This document shows, piece after piece, positions 14,033 through 20,706 of a DNA stretch of 20,706 nt (position 1 is the first letter of the stretch; each line of letters starts with the position of its first letter). The position numbers and the translations under genes are program-made. The notes below the pieces were generated by a model that was not told the origin of the DNA, searched no databases, and saw only the letters and a program-made list of their open reading frames with translations. The stretch is from DATBFX01 sp036558305 (GTDB lineage Bacteria; Chloroflexota; Chloroflexia; Thermomicrobiales; UBA6265): NCBI GenBank assembly GCA_036558305.1, contig DATBFX010000026.1, positions 1 to 20,706 of the forward strand, read 5' to 3'.

Positions 14033-14509
14033 GCGCCGGTCTCCTCCGGCAAGCAAGACACGACGGCGGGTTCCGACTTGCGATCGGAGACCCGCCGTCG
14101 CACGTTTGGATGCAAACGTAAGCGAAGAATTTCTGCCGTTGCCGGTGACATACGTCACCGGCAACCGCGCTCGCATCGAGCGCCGTCGCAATGCCCGGTG
14201 AAATCTTTCCCACACCAACTTCAAAAGCAATAACCGGTGACGCCGAACGTCCCCTACTGCATCCGCCGCCGAAACTCCCTCGGGCCAGGACTCGGCGATC
14301 TCTTCCGCGAGTCGATCGACCTGCCGCCGCCACTCTTCGAGCGCGAGAACATCCGCCGAGGTCTCCACGGGTACGAAGCGCGTGATGACCTCGTCTCCAT
14401 CGACCACATCGATGATCTCATCACTCTCGTGGATACGCCGGAACACGTCGCGCGTACGATGGTGAAGTTCATCCACCCCGATCGTAGGCACCGTTTGCCG
14501 GGCAGCCAT
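13799..14509 (-). CDS. Phd/YefM-like antitoxin of module A, with run-on C-terminus after loss of its stop codon
   Basis: Residues 1-90 from ATG 14509 align without gaps to the module B antitoxin (57 of 90 identical by hand count): a DNA-binding half with VDELHHRTRDVFRRI and EIIDVVDGDEVITRFVP, and a toxin-binding half with ALEEWRRQVDRLAEEIAESWPEGVSAADAV-type sequence. Module B stops after RREL with TGA as codon 93; here codon 93 is TTA (14233-14231). Translation therefore continues for a further 140 or so residues, antisense to hairpins and to the end of the helical-protein gene, until 13799. That extension is Arg-rich and has no domain character. A GGAAGG ribosome binding site precedes the ATG. 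The N-terminal 90 residues could still be a working antitoxin or repressor, but the protein as a whole is probably degenerate. Confidence 0.6.
   Translation of the reverse strand: MAARQTVPTIGVDELHHRTRDVFRRIHESDEIIDVVDGDEVITRFVPVETSADVLALEEWRRQVDRLAEEIAESWPEGVSAADAVGDVRRHRLLLLKLVWERFHRALRRRSMRARLPVTYVTGNGRNSSLTFASKRATAGLRSQVGTRRRVLLAGGDRRSRRGMVARELPRGVLDLVHGRLPVGTDARLLFEAGVLWSPDDLRVIVAEHLQILLGCPQQLPLQFRVTGGDLAVYVR
14062..14099. terminator. Strong GC-rich hairpin after the rightward operon
   Basis: GACGGCGGGT at 14062-14071 pairs perfectly with ACCCGCCGTC at 14090-14099. TCCGA and TCGGA continue the stem inside after a one-base bulge, leaving a seven-base loop. It starts 30 bases past the stop at 14032. 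There is no long T-run, so termination efficiency is uncertain. Confidence 0.6.
14102..14165. repeat. Two further perfect hairpins in the convergent intergenic zone
   Basis: ACGTTTG (14102-14108) pairs with CAAACGT (14113-14119) around a four-base loop. GTTGCCGGTGAC (14138-14149) pairs perfectly with GTCACCGGCAAC (14154-14165), also around four bases. Together with the hairpin at 14062-14099 this makes three consecutive stem-loops within about 105 bases. Confidence 0.75.
14138..14234 (-). pseudogene. Possible remnant of the module A VapC toxin
   Basis: Starting at the position where module B has its toxin start, the minus strand reads VIAFE where the intact toxin has MIVLD, with GTT in place of the GTG start. 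About 20 codons on in the same frame comes ALDASAVAGDV, recalling LDAS and LAGDV of the intact toxin. No PIN-domain body follows. The similarity is short and judged by eye, so this is a tentative decay product. Confidence 0.35.
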
Positions 14510-14563
14510 CTCTCGATCCTTCCACATCTGGACGCACGACGTCCTGTCACTCTGAGCGCGTGC

Positions 14564-14974
14564 TCAAGTCGTCGGCGTGCGTACGTCGATCACCGCCGCC
14601 GCTCGTGTCAACTGCTCGTTGTCCCAGGTGACGAGCGGGACACCCAACCGCTCGGCCAGCGCGACGTAAATGGCGTCGGAACCCTTCAGCGGAAGATCCG
14701 CGGCAAGGCGAGATGCGCTCTCGGCAAGCGACCGATCGATCACTTCGAGTTGGAAACTCGAGTTCGTCAAGATTGTGTTCGAAGCTTGCCGTCCCCGGAC
14801 GGCGCGTCCGCTTTGCCGCGATACCGCGCCAGCCACTTCGGTGAGGAACAGGACCGGCACGACCATGCGTCCGCCGGCCCCCAACCACTTTCGCGCCCAC
14901 TGTCGGCTGATGGCGCGATGAACGTCACCGGCCAACACGATGCTGACCCAAACGCTCGCGTCCAAAACGATCAC
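14564..14974 (-). CDS. vapC: VapC-type PIN-domain ribonuclease toxin (module B)
   Basis: 136 residues, the normal size for VapC. All four acidic PIN-domain positions are present: Asp5 (VLDASVWV), Glu46 (FLTEVAG), Asp100 (KGSDAIYVALAERL) and Asp118 (VTWDNEQL), which together bind the Mg/Mn of an RNA-cleaving active site. VapC toxins typically cut initiator tRNA or other structured RNA; the target here is unknown. The GTG start at 14974 overlaps the antitoxin stop as GTGA, the classic coupled arrangement of a toxin-antitoxin operon. This is the only complete toxin of the three modules in the array. Confidence 0.88.
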   Translation of the reverse strand: MIVLDASVWVSIVLAGDVHRAISRQWARKWLGAGGRMVVPVLFLTEVAGAVSRQSGRAVRGRQASNTILTNSSFQLEVIDRSLAESASRLAADLPLKGSDAIYVALAERLGVPLVTWDNEQLTRAAAVIDVRTPTT

Positions 14975-15249
14975 AGTTCGCGCCGCTGTTCCGCAACGGC
15001 CTCAGCGGCAGAAACGCCTTCGGGCCAGGACTCGGCGATCTCTTCCGCGAGTTGATCGACCTGCCGCCACCACTCTTCGAGCGCCTCATGATCCACCGAG
15101 GTCACGGCCGGCACGATCCGGGCGATCACGACGTCGCCTTCGGATACGTCGATGATCTCGCCTTTCTCCTGGACACGCCGCAGGACGTCGCGTGTCCGCT
15201 CTTGAAGCTCGCGCACGTCGACCGCGTCGATCTCTCGCCTGGCAACCAC
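14971..15249 (-). CDS. Phd/YefM-like antitoxin of module B
   Basis: 92 residues from GTG 15249, six bases after AGGAGG. The N-terminal half (VDVRELQERTRDVLRRVQE, then GEIIDVSEGDVVIARIVP) has the pattern of Phd/YefM antitoxins that bind operator DNA as dimers. The C-terminal half (EALEEWWRQVDQLAEEI, SWPEGVSAAEAV) is the likely toxin-wrapping tail. Its TGA overlaps the GTG of vapC, so the pair is co-transcribed and translationally coupled. The antitoxin should neutralise the PIN toxin and autorepress the operon. Confidence 0.85.
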   Translation of the reverse strand: MVARREIDAVDVRELQERTRDVLRRVQEKGEIIDVSEGDVVIARIVPAVTSVDHEALEEWWRQVDQLAEEIAESWPEGVSAAEAVAEQRREL

Positions 15250-15331
15250 AGCCCACCTCCTCTGGACCGAATGCCCCGTTGCTTTCTCGAAATGGCGATG
15301 CAACCTTCCCTGATTACTTGTTTGAGGACGG

Positions 15332-15487
15332 TCACAACTCTCGCCGCACGTCCGCGATCGCTTCAGCCGCCGAAACGCCTTCCGGCCAGTGCTCATCGAT
15401 CTCCTCGACAAGCGCCTGGTGGCGTCTCCACCACTCCGCAAGGGCTTGCGGATCGACTGCGTCGACAATGGGTACGACGCACCCCAT
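15332..15487 (-). pseudogene. N-terminally truncated antitoxin of module C, followed by a vapC stub
   Basis: The encoded VVPIVDAVDPQALAEWW...EHWPEGVSAAEAIADVRREL lines up with residues 45-92 of the module B antitoxin, including the RREL ending, but the DNA-binding half is missing and no ribosome binding site precedes any nearby start. The stop (15334-15332) overlaps a GTG at 15335 in the same GTGA arrangement as module B. The frame that begins there reads MTVLKQVI (compare MIVLDASV) and then loses all resemblance to a PIN domain. Only 83 bases separate this stop from the module B antitoxin start, so the toxin body has been deleted. Confidence 0.6.
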
Positions 15488-15753
15488 GTCCGAGTGATCA
15501 GTCGCCATACTTGGAATCTCGTGACTCCGGGATGCCACGGCTCCGCTCGTTTCTCTGCCACACCACATGGGACAGCCGGCTCAGACGCCGCAGGTCATAC
15601 CATTCGCCAGCATAGCACCCTTCACCTCGCCAAATGCGACAATTCCCGCCCAACCACATCGGTCCCAAACGACCTCGGTGATGTTTTCCCCGCGCCGACG
15701 TCTATACCACCAGACGCGCCAATCGTGAGCGGCGAGAACCGGGAGCACGCGGG

Positions 15754-16368
15754 ATGGGTTTGCTGCGGAACCGTCCCCAGACGAGCGCACCACCGCCCCA
15801 GGATCCGGGCGGCAGCGACGCCGAGCTTGTCGCGCAGGCCAGGCAGGGCGACACGCGGGCGTTCGGGCTCCTCTACCGCCGGCACGTGGACGCCGTCTAC
15901 GACTTCGCGGCCCATCGCCTCGCGCACCGGGAAGATGCCGAGGACGCCACCCAAACGATCTTTCTGCGGGCGGCCCAATCGCTCCAGCAGTGCCGGGACG
16001 ACGACGCCTTCGCCGGCTGGCTCTTCGCGATCGCCCGCAACGTCGTCACCGACAAACTGCGGTCCCGGCGCGCGCCGACCGCACCCTGGACCGAGGACCT
16101 GGAGGTCGCAGACCCGGCCTCACCGCCGGACGAACTCGCGATCCAATCGACGCAGCGCACCGAGCTTCGCGAGGCCCGCGCCCGCTGCCTCAACGACGCC
16201 GAACGCGAACTCTACGACCTCCTCGTCCAGGACCTGACCTACGCCGAGATCGCCGTCGCCCTCGACCGCCGCATCAACGCGGTCCGGACGCGCTACTGGC
16301 GTCTGCTCGACAAACTCCGCTCCTGCCTCGGGCTCCTCGCGAAAGGGGGTGGTCATGAGGCTCGGTAG
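15754..16368 (+). CDS. ECF-family RNA polymerase sigma factor
   Basis: 204 residues from ATG 15754, eight bases after GGGAG. Region 2 is clear: ELVAQARQGDTRAFGLLYRRHVDAVYDFAAHRL, then EDAEDATQTIFLRAAQSL and the -10 recognition stretch DAFAGWLFAIARNVVTDKLR. After a Pro/Ala linker, region 4 reads LNDAERELYDLLVQDLTYAEIAVALDRRINAVRTRYWRLLDKLRS, with the -35 helix-turn-helix in LTYAEIAVALDRRINAVRTR. No regulatory C-terminal domain is present. The next gene begins inside its 3' end (14-base overlap), so it is coupled to the membrane-bound PQQ-propeller protein, which is the likely anti-sigma or signal partner. Its regulon and trigger are unknown. Confidence 0.92.
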   Translation: MGLLRNRPQTSAPPPQDPGGSDAELVAQARQGDTRAFGLLYRRHVDAVYDFAAHRLAHREDAEDATQTIFLRAAQSLQQCRDDDAFAGWLFAIARNVVTDKLRSRRAPTAPWTEDLEVADPASPPDELAIQSTQRTELREARARCLNDAERELYDLLVQDLTYAEIAVALDRRINAVRTRYWRLLDKLRSCLGLLAKGGGHEAR

Positions 16369-17965
16369 CCGAAACGCGGAGCGGGAACGCCAGATTCAAC
16401 GCTATTGGGACGCCCTCGTCACCGGCGCCCCCCCGGACGACCTGGCACGCCTCGCCGCGCCGCTCGATCCCACCCTCGTCACCCTCATCGCGCGGGTCCG
16501 CGCCTCGCACCAGCGTCGCCCGCCGGACCCCGCGTTCGTCACCGAATTGGAGCGCAGAGTCATGGACACCTTCACCAGAACCCAAACGGTTCCCATCCCC
16601 TTACATCCCGGTCTCCGCGGCCCACGCGGTACCGGCACCCAGCGTCGCCCATTCCGCCGCCTCTTCGGTGTCCCCGAAACCCGCCGCAGTTGGGCGTTCG
16701 CCCAGTTCGCGACGGCGCTGCTCCTCGTCGTCACGTTGATCGCGATCTACGTCGCGTTCTTCGGCAGCAATCAGCAGGGCGCGCCCCCGATCGGCGGTAC
16801 CGCGACGCCAGTCGCCCCGACGACCACGGCCATCGCGGGTACGCCGACCGCCGATTGGTCGACGATGCGCGGCGGCGCGGACCGAGCAAGCTTTGTGGAG
16901 CAGCCGGGGCCGACGACCGAGTTCGGCCCCCGCTGGACGTTCCGGGCGCCCAGTCTGCTCCACTTTCCAGTGCGCGTGAGCCACACCGTCTACGTCAACA
17001 GCGCCGAGGGCGTTCTCTACGCGCTCGACGCGGCCTCCGGGCAGCAACGATGGGCGTTCGACTCGTACAGCGCATCATCGAGCTCAACCGGCGCGGCCAT
17101 CTATCCCTCTGTCACCGTCGCCGACGGGTTGGTATTCCTGCCCACGATCGACGGGAAGCTCTACGCCGTCGACGCGGGCACCGGGCAGCCGGCGTGGACG
17201 GCCATCACCACCGGGTCGGTGACCAGCAACCCGGCAGTCGTCGATGGCACCGTCTACGTCACGACGACGAGCGGTACCGTTGCCGCCCTCGACGCAGCGA
17301 CCGGTGCACAGCGCTGGCAGACCGACCTCGGGGCGTCGACCACGACGAGCACGCCGGCCGTCGCCGCCGGGCTCGTCTTCCAGGGCGATGATCAGGGACA
17401 CCTCACGGCCCTGGACGCCGCGACGGGTGCGACCCGTTGGGTGGCCCAGATCGGCGGCAACATGGCGACCCCCGCGTTCTCCGGCGGCACGGTTTACGTC
17501 GTGAGCGGCGACGGCCGCCTGCACGCGGTCGATGCCGCGACGGGTACCGAGCGCTGGCAGTTCGTCGCTTCCGATGCCGGGATCGATGTCGTCCAGAGCC
17601 CGGCAGTCGCGGGCCAGACGGTCGTCGTCAACGTGACCGGTCGGGGCACGATCGCCCTCGATGCGGCGACCGGCACGCAGATTTGGTCCGCAAACACGAC
17701 CGGTTCGGGCACGCCGCTGATTGGCGGCGTCGTCGTCTACGTCGCCAGCGCCCTGGACGAAGTCTTCGCAGTGGACTTGGCCACGGGCAGGATCATGGGC
17801 CGTGTCAAGGTCCAGGGAGGCGGAGGCGGTTCCGCCATGTTGGCTGGACGAATCCTCTACGTCGCCGGAACGAGGACGCTCACGGCGTTGGTCGGCGGCC
17901 CGGCCACACCGATCGCCAACCGGGCAACCCCACCTGCCACGACACCGCCTTCCACCGGCGGTTGA
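16355..17965 (+). CDS. Single-pass membrane protein with extracytoplasmic PQQ/BamB-type beta-propeller; probable anti-sigma partner
   Basis: 536 residues from ATG 16355, five bases after AAAGGGGG. Residues 1-110 are cytoplasmic and helical, with a WD.....G.P...PLDP.L pattern shared with the second module at the window's right end. A single membrane helix lies at about 115-136 (FAQFATALLLVVTLIAIYVAFF). A Thr/Pro-rich linker of about 40 residues follows, then at least seven repeats of the G.LYALDAATG..RW type to about residue 515: a PQQ-like (BamB/YWTD-style) propeller facing outward. There is no H-x3-C-x2-C zinc anti-sigma motif. Inferred role: an outside sensor that holds the coupled sigma factor through its cytoplasmic helices. 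The ligand is unknown. Confidence 0.85.
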   Translation: MRLGSRNAERERQIQRYWDALVTGAPPDDLARLAAPLDPTLVTLIARVRASHQRRPPDPAFVTELERRVMDTFTRTQTVPIPLHPGLRGPRGTGTQRRPFRRLFGVPETRRSWAFAQFATALLLVVTLIAIYVAFFGSNQQGAPPIGGTATPVAPTTTAIAGTPTADWSTMRGGADRASFVEQPGPTTEFGPRWTFRAPSLLHFPVRVSHTVYVNSAEGVLYALDAASGQQRWAFDSYSASSSSTGAAIYPSVTVADGLVFLPTIDGKLYAVDAGTGQPAWTAITTGSVTSNPAVVDGTVYVTTTSGTVAALDAATGAQRWQTDLGASTTTSTPAVAAGLVFQGDDQGHLTALDAATGATRWVAQIGGNMATPAFSGGTVYVVSGDGRLHAVDAATGTERWQFVASDAGIDVVQSPAVAGQTVVVNVTGRGTIALDAATGTQIWSANTTGSGTPLIGGVVVYVASALDEVFAVDLATGRIMGRVKVQGGGGGSAMLAGRILYVAGTRTLTALVGGPATPIANRATPPATTPPSTGG

Positions 17966-18026
17966 CCTGGATGTTCCTCGAAAAATGACGTCGCCATTGT
18001 TTGGCGAACTTCCCGGAGGGACGGTC

Positions 18027-19007
18027 ATGGTGCGCCGTTTTTCACCCGTGCTCGCGTTGCTCCTCGCCCTGCTCTCGTCCAGTACCGTCGTCGCCGCAGG
18101 CGTCGCAACGCTCGTCTGGACCGCGACGTTCGACGGGTCCGACGCTCCCACGCAGGCCAGCGCCATCAACCTCGATCCCCAGGGCCGGGTCTGGGTTGCC
18201 GACGGGGCCACGAACCAGTTCGTCATCTACGGTCCCGACGGCAGACTCCTGGAGCGGTGGGGTACACCCGGCACCGGCGAGGGTCAGTTCGACTTCGACA
18301 ACGGCGATGGCCCCGTCGGCGACGTCGCTTTCGCCCCCAACGGCACCTTCTACGTCGCCGACCTGGGCAACCGCCGCGTCCAGAAGTTCGGCCCGGACCG
18401 GGCGTTCATCCTAACCTGGGGTGGCGCCGGCGGCACGGCCGACAGCGAACTGAGCGCCCCCAACCACGTCGCCGTGGCGCCGGACGGCACCGTCTACGTC
18501 TCCGACCACGTCCGCGGCGACGTCCAGCACTTTGACGCCGCCGGCCGGTTTCTCGGCAAGATCGGCGGTCCCGGAAGCGGCCCCGGCCAATTCGGAGGGG
18601 CGGCGGCGGTCGCAGTCGCGCCCGACGGAACCGTCTACGTCGTCGACCTCGGCAACCTGCGCGTTCAGGCGTTCGACAAGGACGGCACCTTCCGTTTTGC
18701 CTTCGGGAGACCGGGCAGCGGCGACGGCGAGTTCAATGACGTCTTCGACGCCGCAACCGATCCGTCCGGTAACGTCTACGTCTCGGACGTCGGCAACGAC
18801 CGCATTCAAGTCTTTCGCCCCGACGGAACCTACCTCGCGCAATGGGGCGGCACGGGCTCGGGGGACGGCCAATTCCGCACGCCCGAAAGCGTCGCAGTCG
18901 GACCGGGGGGAGTCGCTTTCGTCGTCGATCTGGGCAATAGGCGGCTCCAGAAATCCCGCCTCCTGCCGCCACTCGGACAAGTAGCATCGGCGACACCTGC
19001 GGCGTAG
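18027..19007 (+). CDS. Secreted NHL-repeat beta-propeller protein
   Basis: 326 residues from ATG 18027, with GGAGGG six bases upstream. The N-terminus is a signal peptide: two Arg, a hydrophobic core VLALLLALL and probable cleavage near VVAAG (about residue 25). The mature part has about six NHL repeats, each with a VA.APDGTVYV.D.GN.R+Q.F pattern, followed by G.G.G.GQF turns, giving a complete six-bladed propeller. The last residues (SATPAA) are a short tail without membrane anchor or sorting motif. It follows the PQQ-propeller gene by 61 bases and may share its transcript, suggesting a surface or periplasmic binding protein made under the same sigma factor. No catalytic residues of known NHL enzymes are evident. 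Confidence 0.85.
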   Translation: MVRRFSPVLALLLALLSSSTVVAAGVATLVWTATFDGSDAPTQASAINLDPQGRVWVADGATNQFVIYGPDGRLLERWGTPGTGEGQFDFDNGDGPVGDVAFAPNGTFYVADLGNRRVQKFGPDRAFILTWGGAGGTADSELSAPNHVAVAPDGTVYVSDHVRGDVQHFDAAGRFLGKIGGPGSGPGQFGGAAAVAVAPDGTVYVVDLGNLRVQAFDKDGTFRFAFGRPGSGDGEFNDVFDAATDPSGNVYVSDVGNDRIQVFRPDGTYLAQWGGTGSGDGQFRTPESVAVGPGGVAFVVDLGNRRLQKSRLLPPLGQVASATPAA

Positions 19008-19151
19008 CAGCCCTCACCCCCTGACCCCCTCTCCCTTCCGAGGGCGAGGGGGAACCGCACCGCGCACGACAGTTGCCTCGATCGTTCAGGTATTCGGCTG
19101 AGGAGTGCTCCCCTCTCCCTCGGAAGGGAGAGGGGCCGGGGGTGAGGGCTG
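19008..19151. repeat. 144-bp palindromic repeat element (CCCTCACCCC family)
   Basis: The ends are perfect inverted copies, CAGCCCTCACCCCC and GGGGGTGAGGGCTG, and the similarity continues inward for about 45 bases per arm with a few differences (CTCTCCCTTCCGAGGG against CCCTCGGAAGGGAGAG). The roughly 55-base centre is not repetitive. It starts immediately after the NHL stop codon. The structure resembles REP/MITE-type dispersed elements and would also form a strong transcript hairpin. No transposase is nearby. The remaining 19152-19292 holds no gene. Confidence 0.8.
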
Positions 19152-19292
19152 AATCTGACGACCTTCCCCAAATCCTCATTTCCGCCACAATCCCCTCAAA
19201 CAAATCCACCGAACCCTGTCACGTTTCCCCACCACCTCCGTCTCAATCAGTGACGGAAACGGGAAACGGACTGCAGGAAGGTCGGCAGGCCC

Positions 19293-19906
19293 ATGCGGGC
19301 ACTGTTTCGCTCACGCGCGCCAGCCCAAGCGCCACCCGTCGAAGCGGCGGGATCCCACCCGCTCGACGAGGCGGCCCTGGTCGCCCAGGCGATGCAGAAC
19401 CCGCTCGCCTTCGCCCCGCTCTATCTCCGTTACCTCGATCCCGTCCACCAGTATTGCTACCGCCGCCTCGGCACACGCGAGGCCGCCGAGGACGCCACCA
19501 GCCAGATCTTCGAGCGCGTGTTAAAGGCGCTTCCGACCTACCGGGGCGGACTCTTCCGCGCCTGGCTCTTCACCATCGCCCACAACGTCGTCACCGACAG
19601 CTACCGCGGCGCCCGCCCCCACGAACCGCTCGCCGCCGCCGAAGAGGTGCCGGACCCGACGCCCGAACCGGAGACGGTCACCCTCCTCGCCGACGAGCGG
19701 CGCCTCCTCCAGGCCGCCTTACCGCTGCTCCCCGCCGACCAGCGGCGGGTGATGGAACTCCGCCTCGGCGGTCTCCCGGCAACGGACGTGGCAACCATCC
19801 TCGGGCGCACGCCCGAGTCGGTCCGCACCCTGCAAACGCGGCCGTCGAACACCTGCAAACCCTGCTCGGCGTCCCCGAGCCCGCGAAGGAGGTGCGCAAT
19901 GCCTGA
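19293..19906 (+). pseudogene. ECF sigma factor gene with an apparent one-base deletion near its 3' end
   Basis: From ATG 19293 the frame gives an ECF sigma factor: region 2 (FAPLYLRYLDPVHQYCYRRLG, AAEDATSQIFERVLKAL, FRAWLFTIAHNVVTDSYR) and region 4 (LPADQRRVMELRLGG, VATILGRTPESVRTLQTR). At base 19841 the reading changes abruptly from TLQTR to PSNTCKPC. One extra base there restores AVEHLQTLLGVPEPAKEVRNA and a TGA at 19904-19906, exactly the helix that should end the region 4 domain. As given, the sigma frame has no stop and runs in phase into the next gene. Either a real frameshift (the base lost from a GC run) or a sequencing error. A functional version would have about 204 residues. The upstream site AGGAAGG lies 11 bases before the ATG. 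Confidence 0.75.
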
Positions 19907-20706
19907 CCGGCGCGACCTCCCACTCGACCTCACCCTCGATCGCTTCTGGGACGAGGTGTTCCGCGGAGAGCCGGCTGGCTCCGACCTGGAACCCCTCGAT
20001 CCTGGGCTGGCGGCGACCGTCCGGCGCGTGCACGCCCTGGAGACCGCCCCACCCGCCGATCCGGTCTTCGCTTCACGCCTCTGGGAGGATCTCATGCACG
20101 CGCAAGGCATCGCAGGCAGCATCAGCCTGCGACCGACACCGCCCCCGGCCGGGCCTACCGCACACGCGCGCCCGGCACCGCGCCCCCGCCCCCTCTTCGG
20201 CGCCCCCGACTCCCGCCGCCGCTGGGCCCTCGCCCAGGCCGGTCTGGCGGCGATCGTCCTGATTGCCCTGATCGGTCTCTGCTTCGCCTTCCGCCCCACC
20301 GAGCACCCGGCCGTCGTCAACCCCACCCCCGTCCCGGCCACCCCGGTCGGCACACCCGTGCCCGCCTTCGCCGACGTGCCCAACTACAAGGCGGATGCAG
20401 GCCGCACCGGTGTCAACCCTGGACCCGGACCGACCGGACAACCGGTCGAGATCTGGCGCGCCGACCTCGGCGCCGACCTCAGATCCTCACCGGCCATCGT
20501 CGCCGGCGTCCTCTATGCCGGCGGCGGCGACGGCAAGCTGCACGCCCTCGACGCCGCGACCGGCGCCGAGCGCTGGACGTTCTCCACCGGCGGCCCGATC
20601 GCCACCTCGCCGACCGTGGCGGGCGGACTCGTCTTCATCGGCAGCAGCGACGGCGACCTCTACGCGGTCGACGCGGCGACCGGCACCCAGCGCTGGAGCC
20701 TCCCGG
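19899..20706 (+). CDS. Membrane-anchored PQQ-propeller protein, paralogue of the one at 16355 (partial, runs off the right edge)
   Basis: From ATG 19899, preceded by AAGGAGGTG, the window contains 269 codons. The layout copies the first module: a cytoplasmic helical region (LDRFWDEVFRGEP, LEPLDPGLAATVRRV, PPADPVFASRLWEDLM), the conserved LFGAPDSRRRWALAQ lead-in, one membrane helix (about 108-128, LAAIVLIALIGLCFAF), a Pro/Thr/Val linker, and the start of a PQQ propeller with repeats GKLHALDAATGAERW and GDLYAVDAATGTQRW. Its start overlaps the restored sigma stop by eight bases (ATGCCTGA). Probable anti-sigma or sensor partner of the adjacent sigma factor. Confidence 0.85.
   Translation, partial: MPDRRDLPLDLTLDRFWDEVFRGEPAGSDLEPLDPGLAATVRRVHALETAPPADPVFASRLWEDLMHAQGIAGSISLRPTPPPAGPTAHARPAPRPRPLFGAPDSRRRWALAQAGLAAIVLIALIGLCFAFRPTEHPAVVNPTPVPATPVGTPVPAFADVPNYKADAGRTGVNPGPGPTGQPVEIWRADLGADLRSSPAIVAGVLYAGGGDGKLHALDAATGAERWTFSTGGPIATSPTVAGGLVFIGSSDGDLYAVDAATGTQRWSLP

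Noticed and set aside
14971..15561. A 196-residue version of the module B antitoxin starting at 15561
   Set aside because: The extra N-terminal sequence is a different-frame reading through the module C remnant; GTG 15249 has an ideal AGGAGG site and gives a normal-length antitoxin.
15569..15753. Promoter for the first sigma factor gene
   Set aside because: A TATACC-like hexamer is present near 15700, but no partner -35 box at proper spacing and no recognisable ECF-type motif could be supported.
19073..19906. A 277-residue plus-strand frame starting inside the palindromic repeat
   Set aside because: Only its last 22 residues match a sigma factor; the rest is out of frame with the sigma domains, so it marks the frameshift rather than a gene.

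Overview
The window is GC-rich, gene-dense bacterial DNA with frequent GTG and TTG starts behind strong GGAGG-type ribosome binding sites. The pairing of ECF sigma factors with PQQ-propeller membrane proteins, a secreted NHL propeller and a palindromic CCCTCACCCC-type repeat suggest a Chloroflexota relative (Thermomicrobia-like). That placement is inference from gene style, not a database match. No tRNA, rRNA, CRISPR array or insertion sequence was recognised.

Layout. Positions 1-5100 lie on the minus strand and hold housekeeping or accessory genes: an unidentified partial gene, an M42 metallo-aminopeptidase, a cation diffusion facilitator, a small nucleotidyltransferase, a GNAT acetyltransferase, a TetR regulator with a clear promoter/operator, and a small PRC-barrel/DUF2171-like protein.

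Positions 5213-14032 form the most unusual part, a divergent cluster. Leftward from about 10.14 kb run two P-loop (STAND/AAA-like) ATPase genes. One product is a very long protein whose first 730 residues look like a full-length RelA/SpoT protein with the catalytic residues of both enzyme domains apparently lost, while its TGS, zinc-finger and ACT sensor domains look intact; an ATPase follows them. The other ATPase ends in OmpR-type winged-helix elements in swapped order. Rightward run a two-helix membrane protein, a membrane-anchored MmeI-type D-X9-EXK nuclease domain with no methyltransferase, a coiled-coil P-loop GTPase-like protein and a largely helical partner. I infer that this may be a starvation- or translation-sensing conflict system: RelA-like sensor, ATPase switch, nuclease effector. 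Sequence alone does not prove that the two arms act together.

Positions 14033-15570 hold a three-hairpin convergent intergenic zone and a tandem array of three phd/vapC-type toxin-antitoxin modules. Only the middle module is intact; the flanking two are decayed.

Positions 15754-20706 are plus-strand and surface-signalling in character: ECF sigma factor plus a membrane-anchored PQQ-propeller partner, a secreted NHL propeller, a 144-bp palindromic repeat, then a second sigma/PQQ module whose sigma gene carries an apparent one-base deletion.
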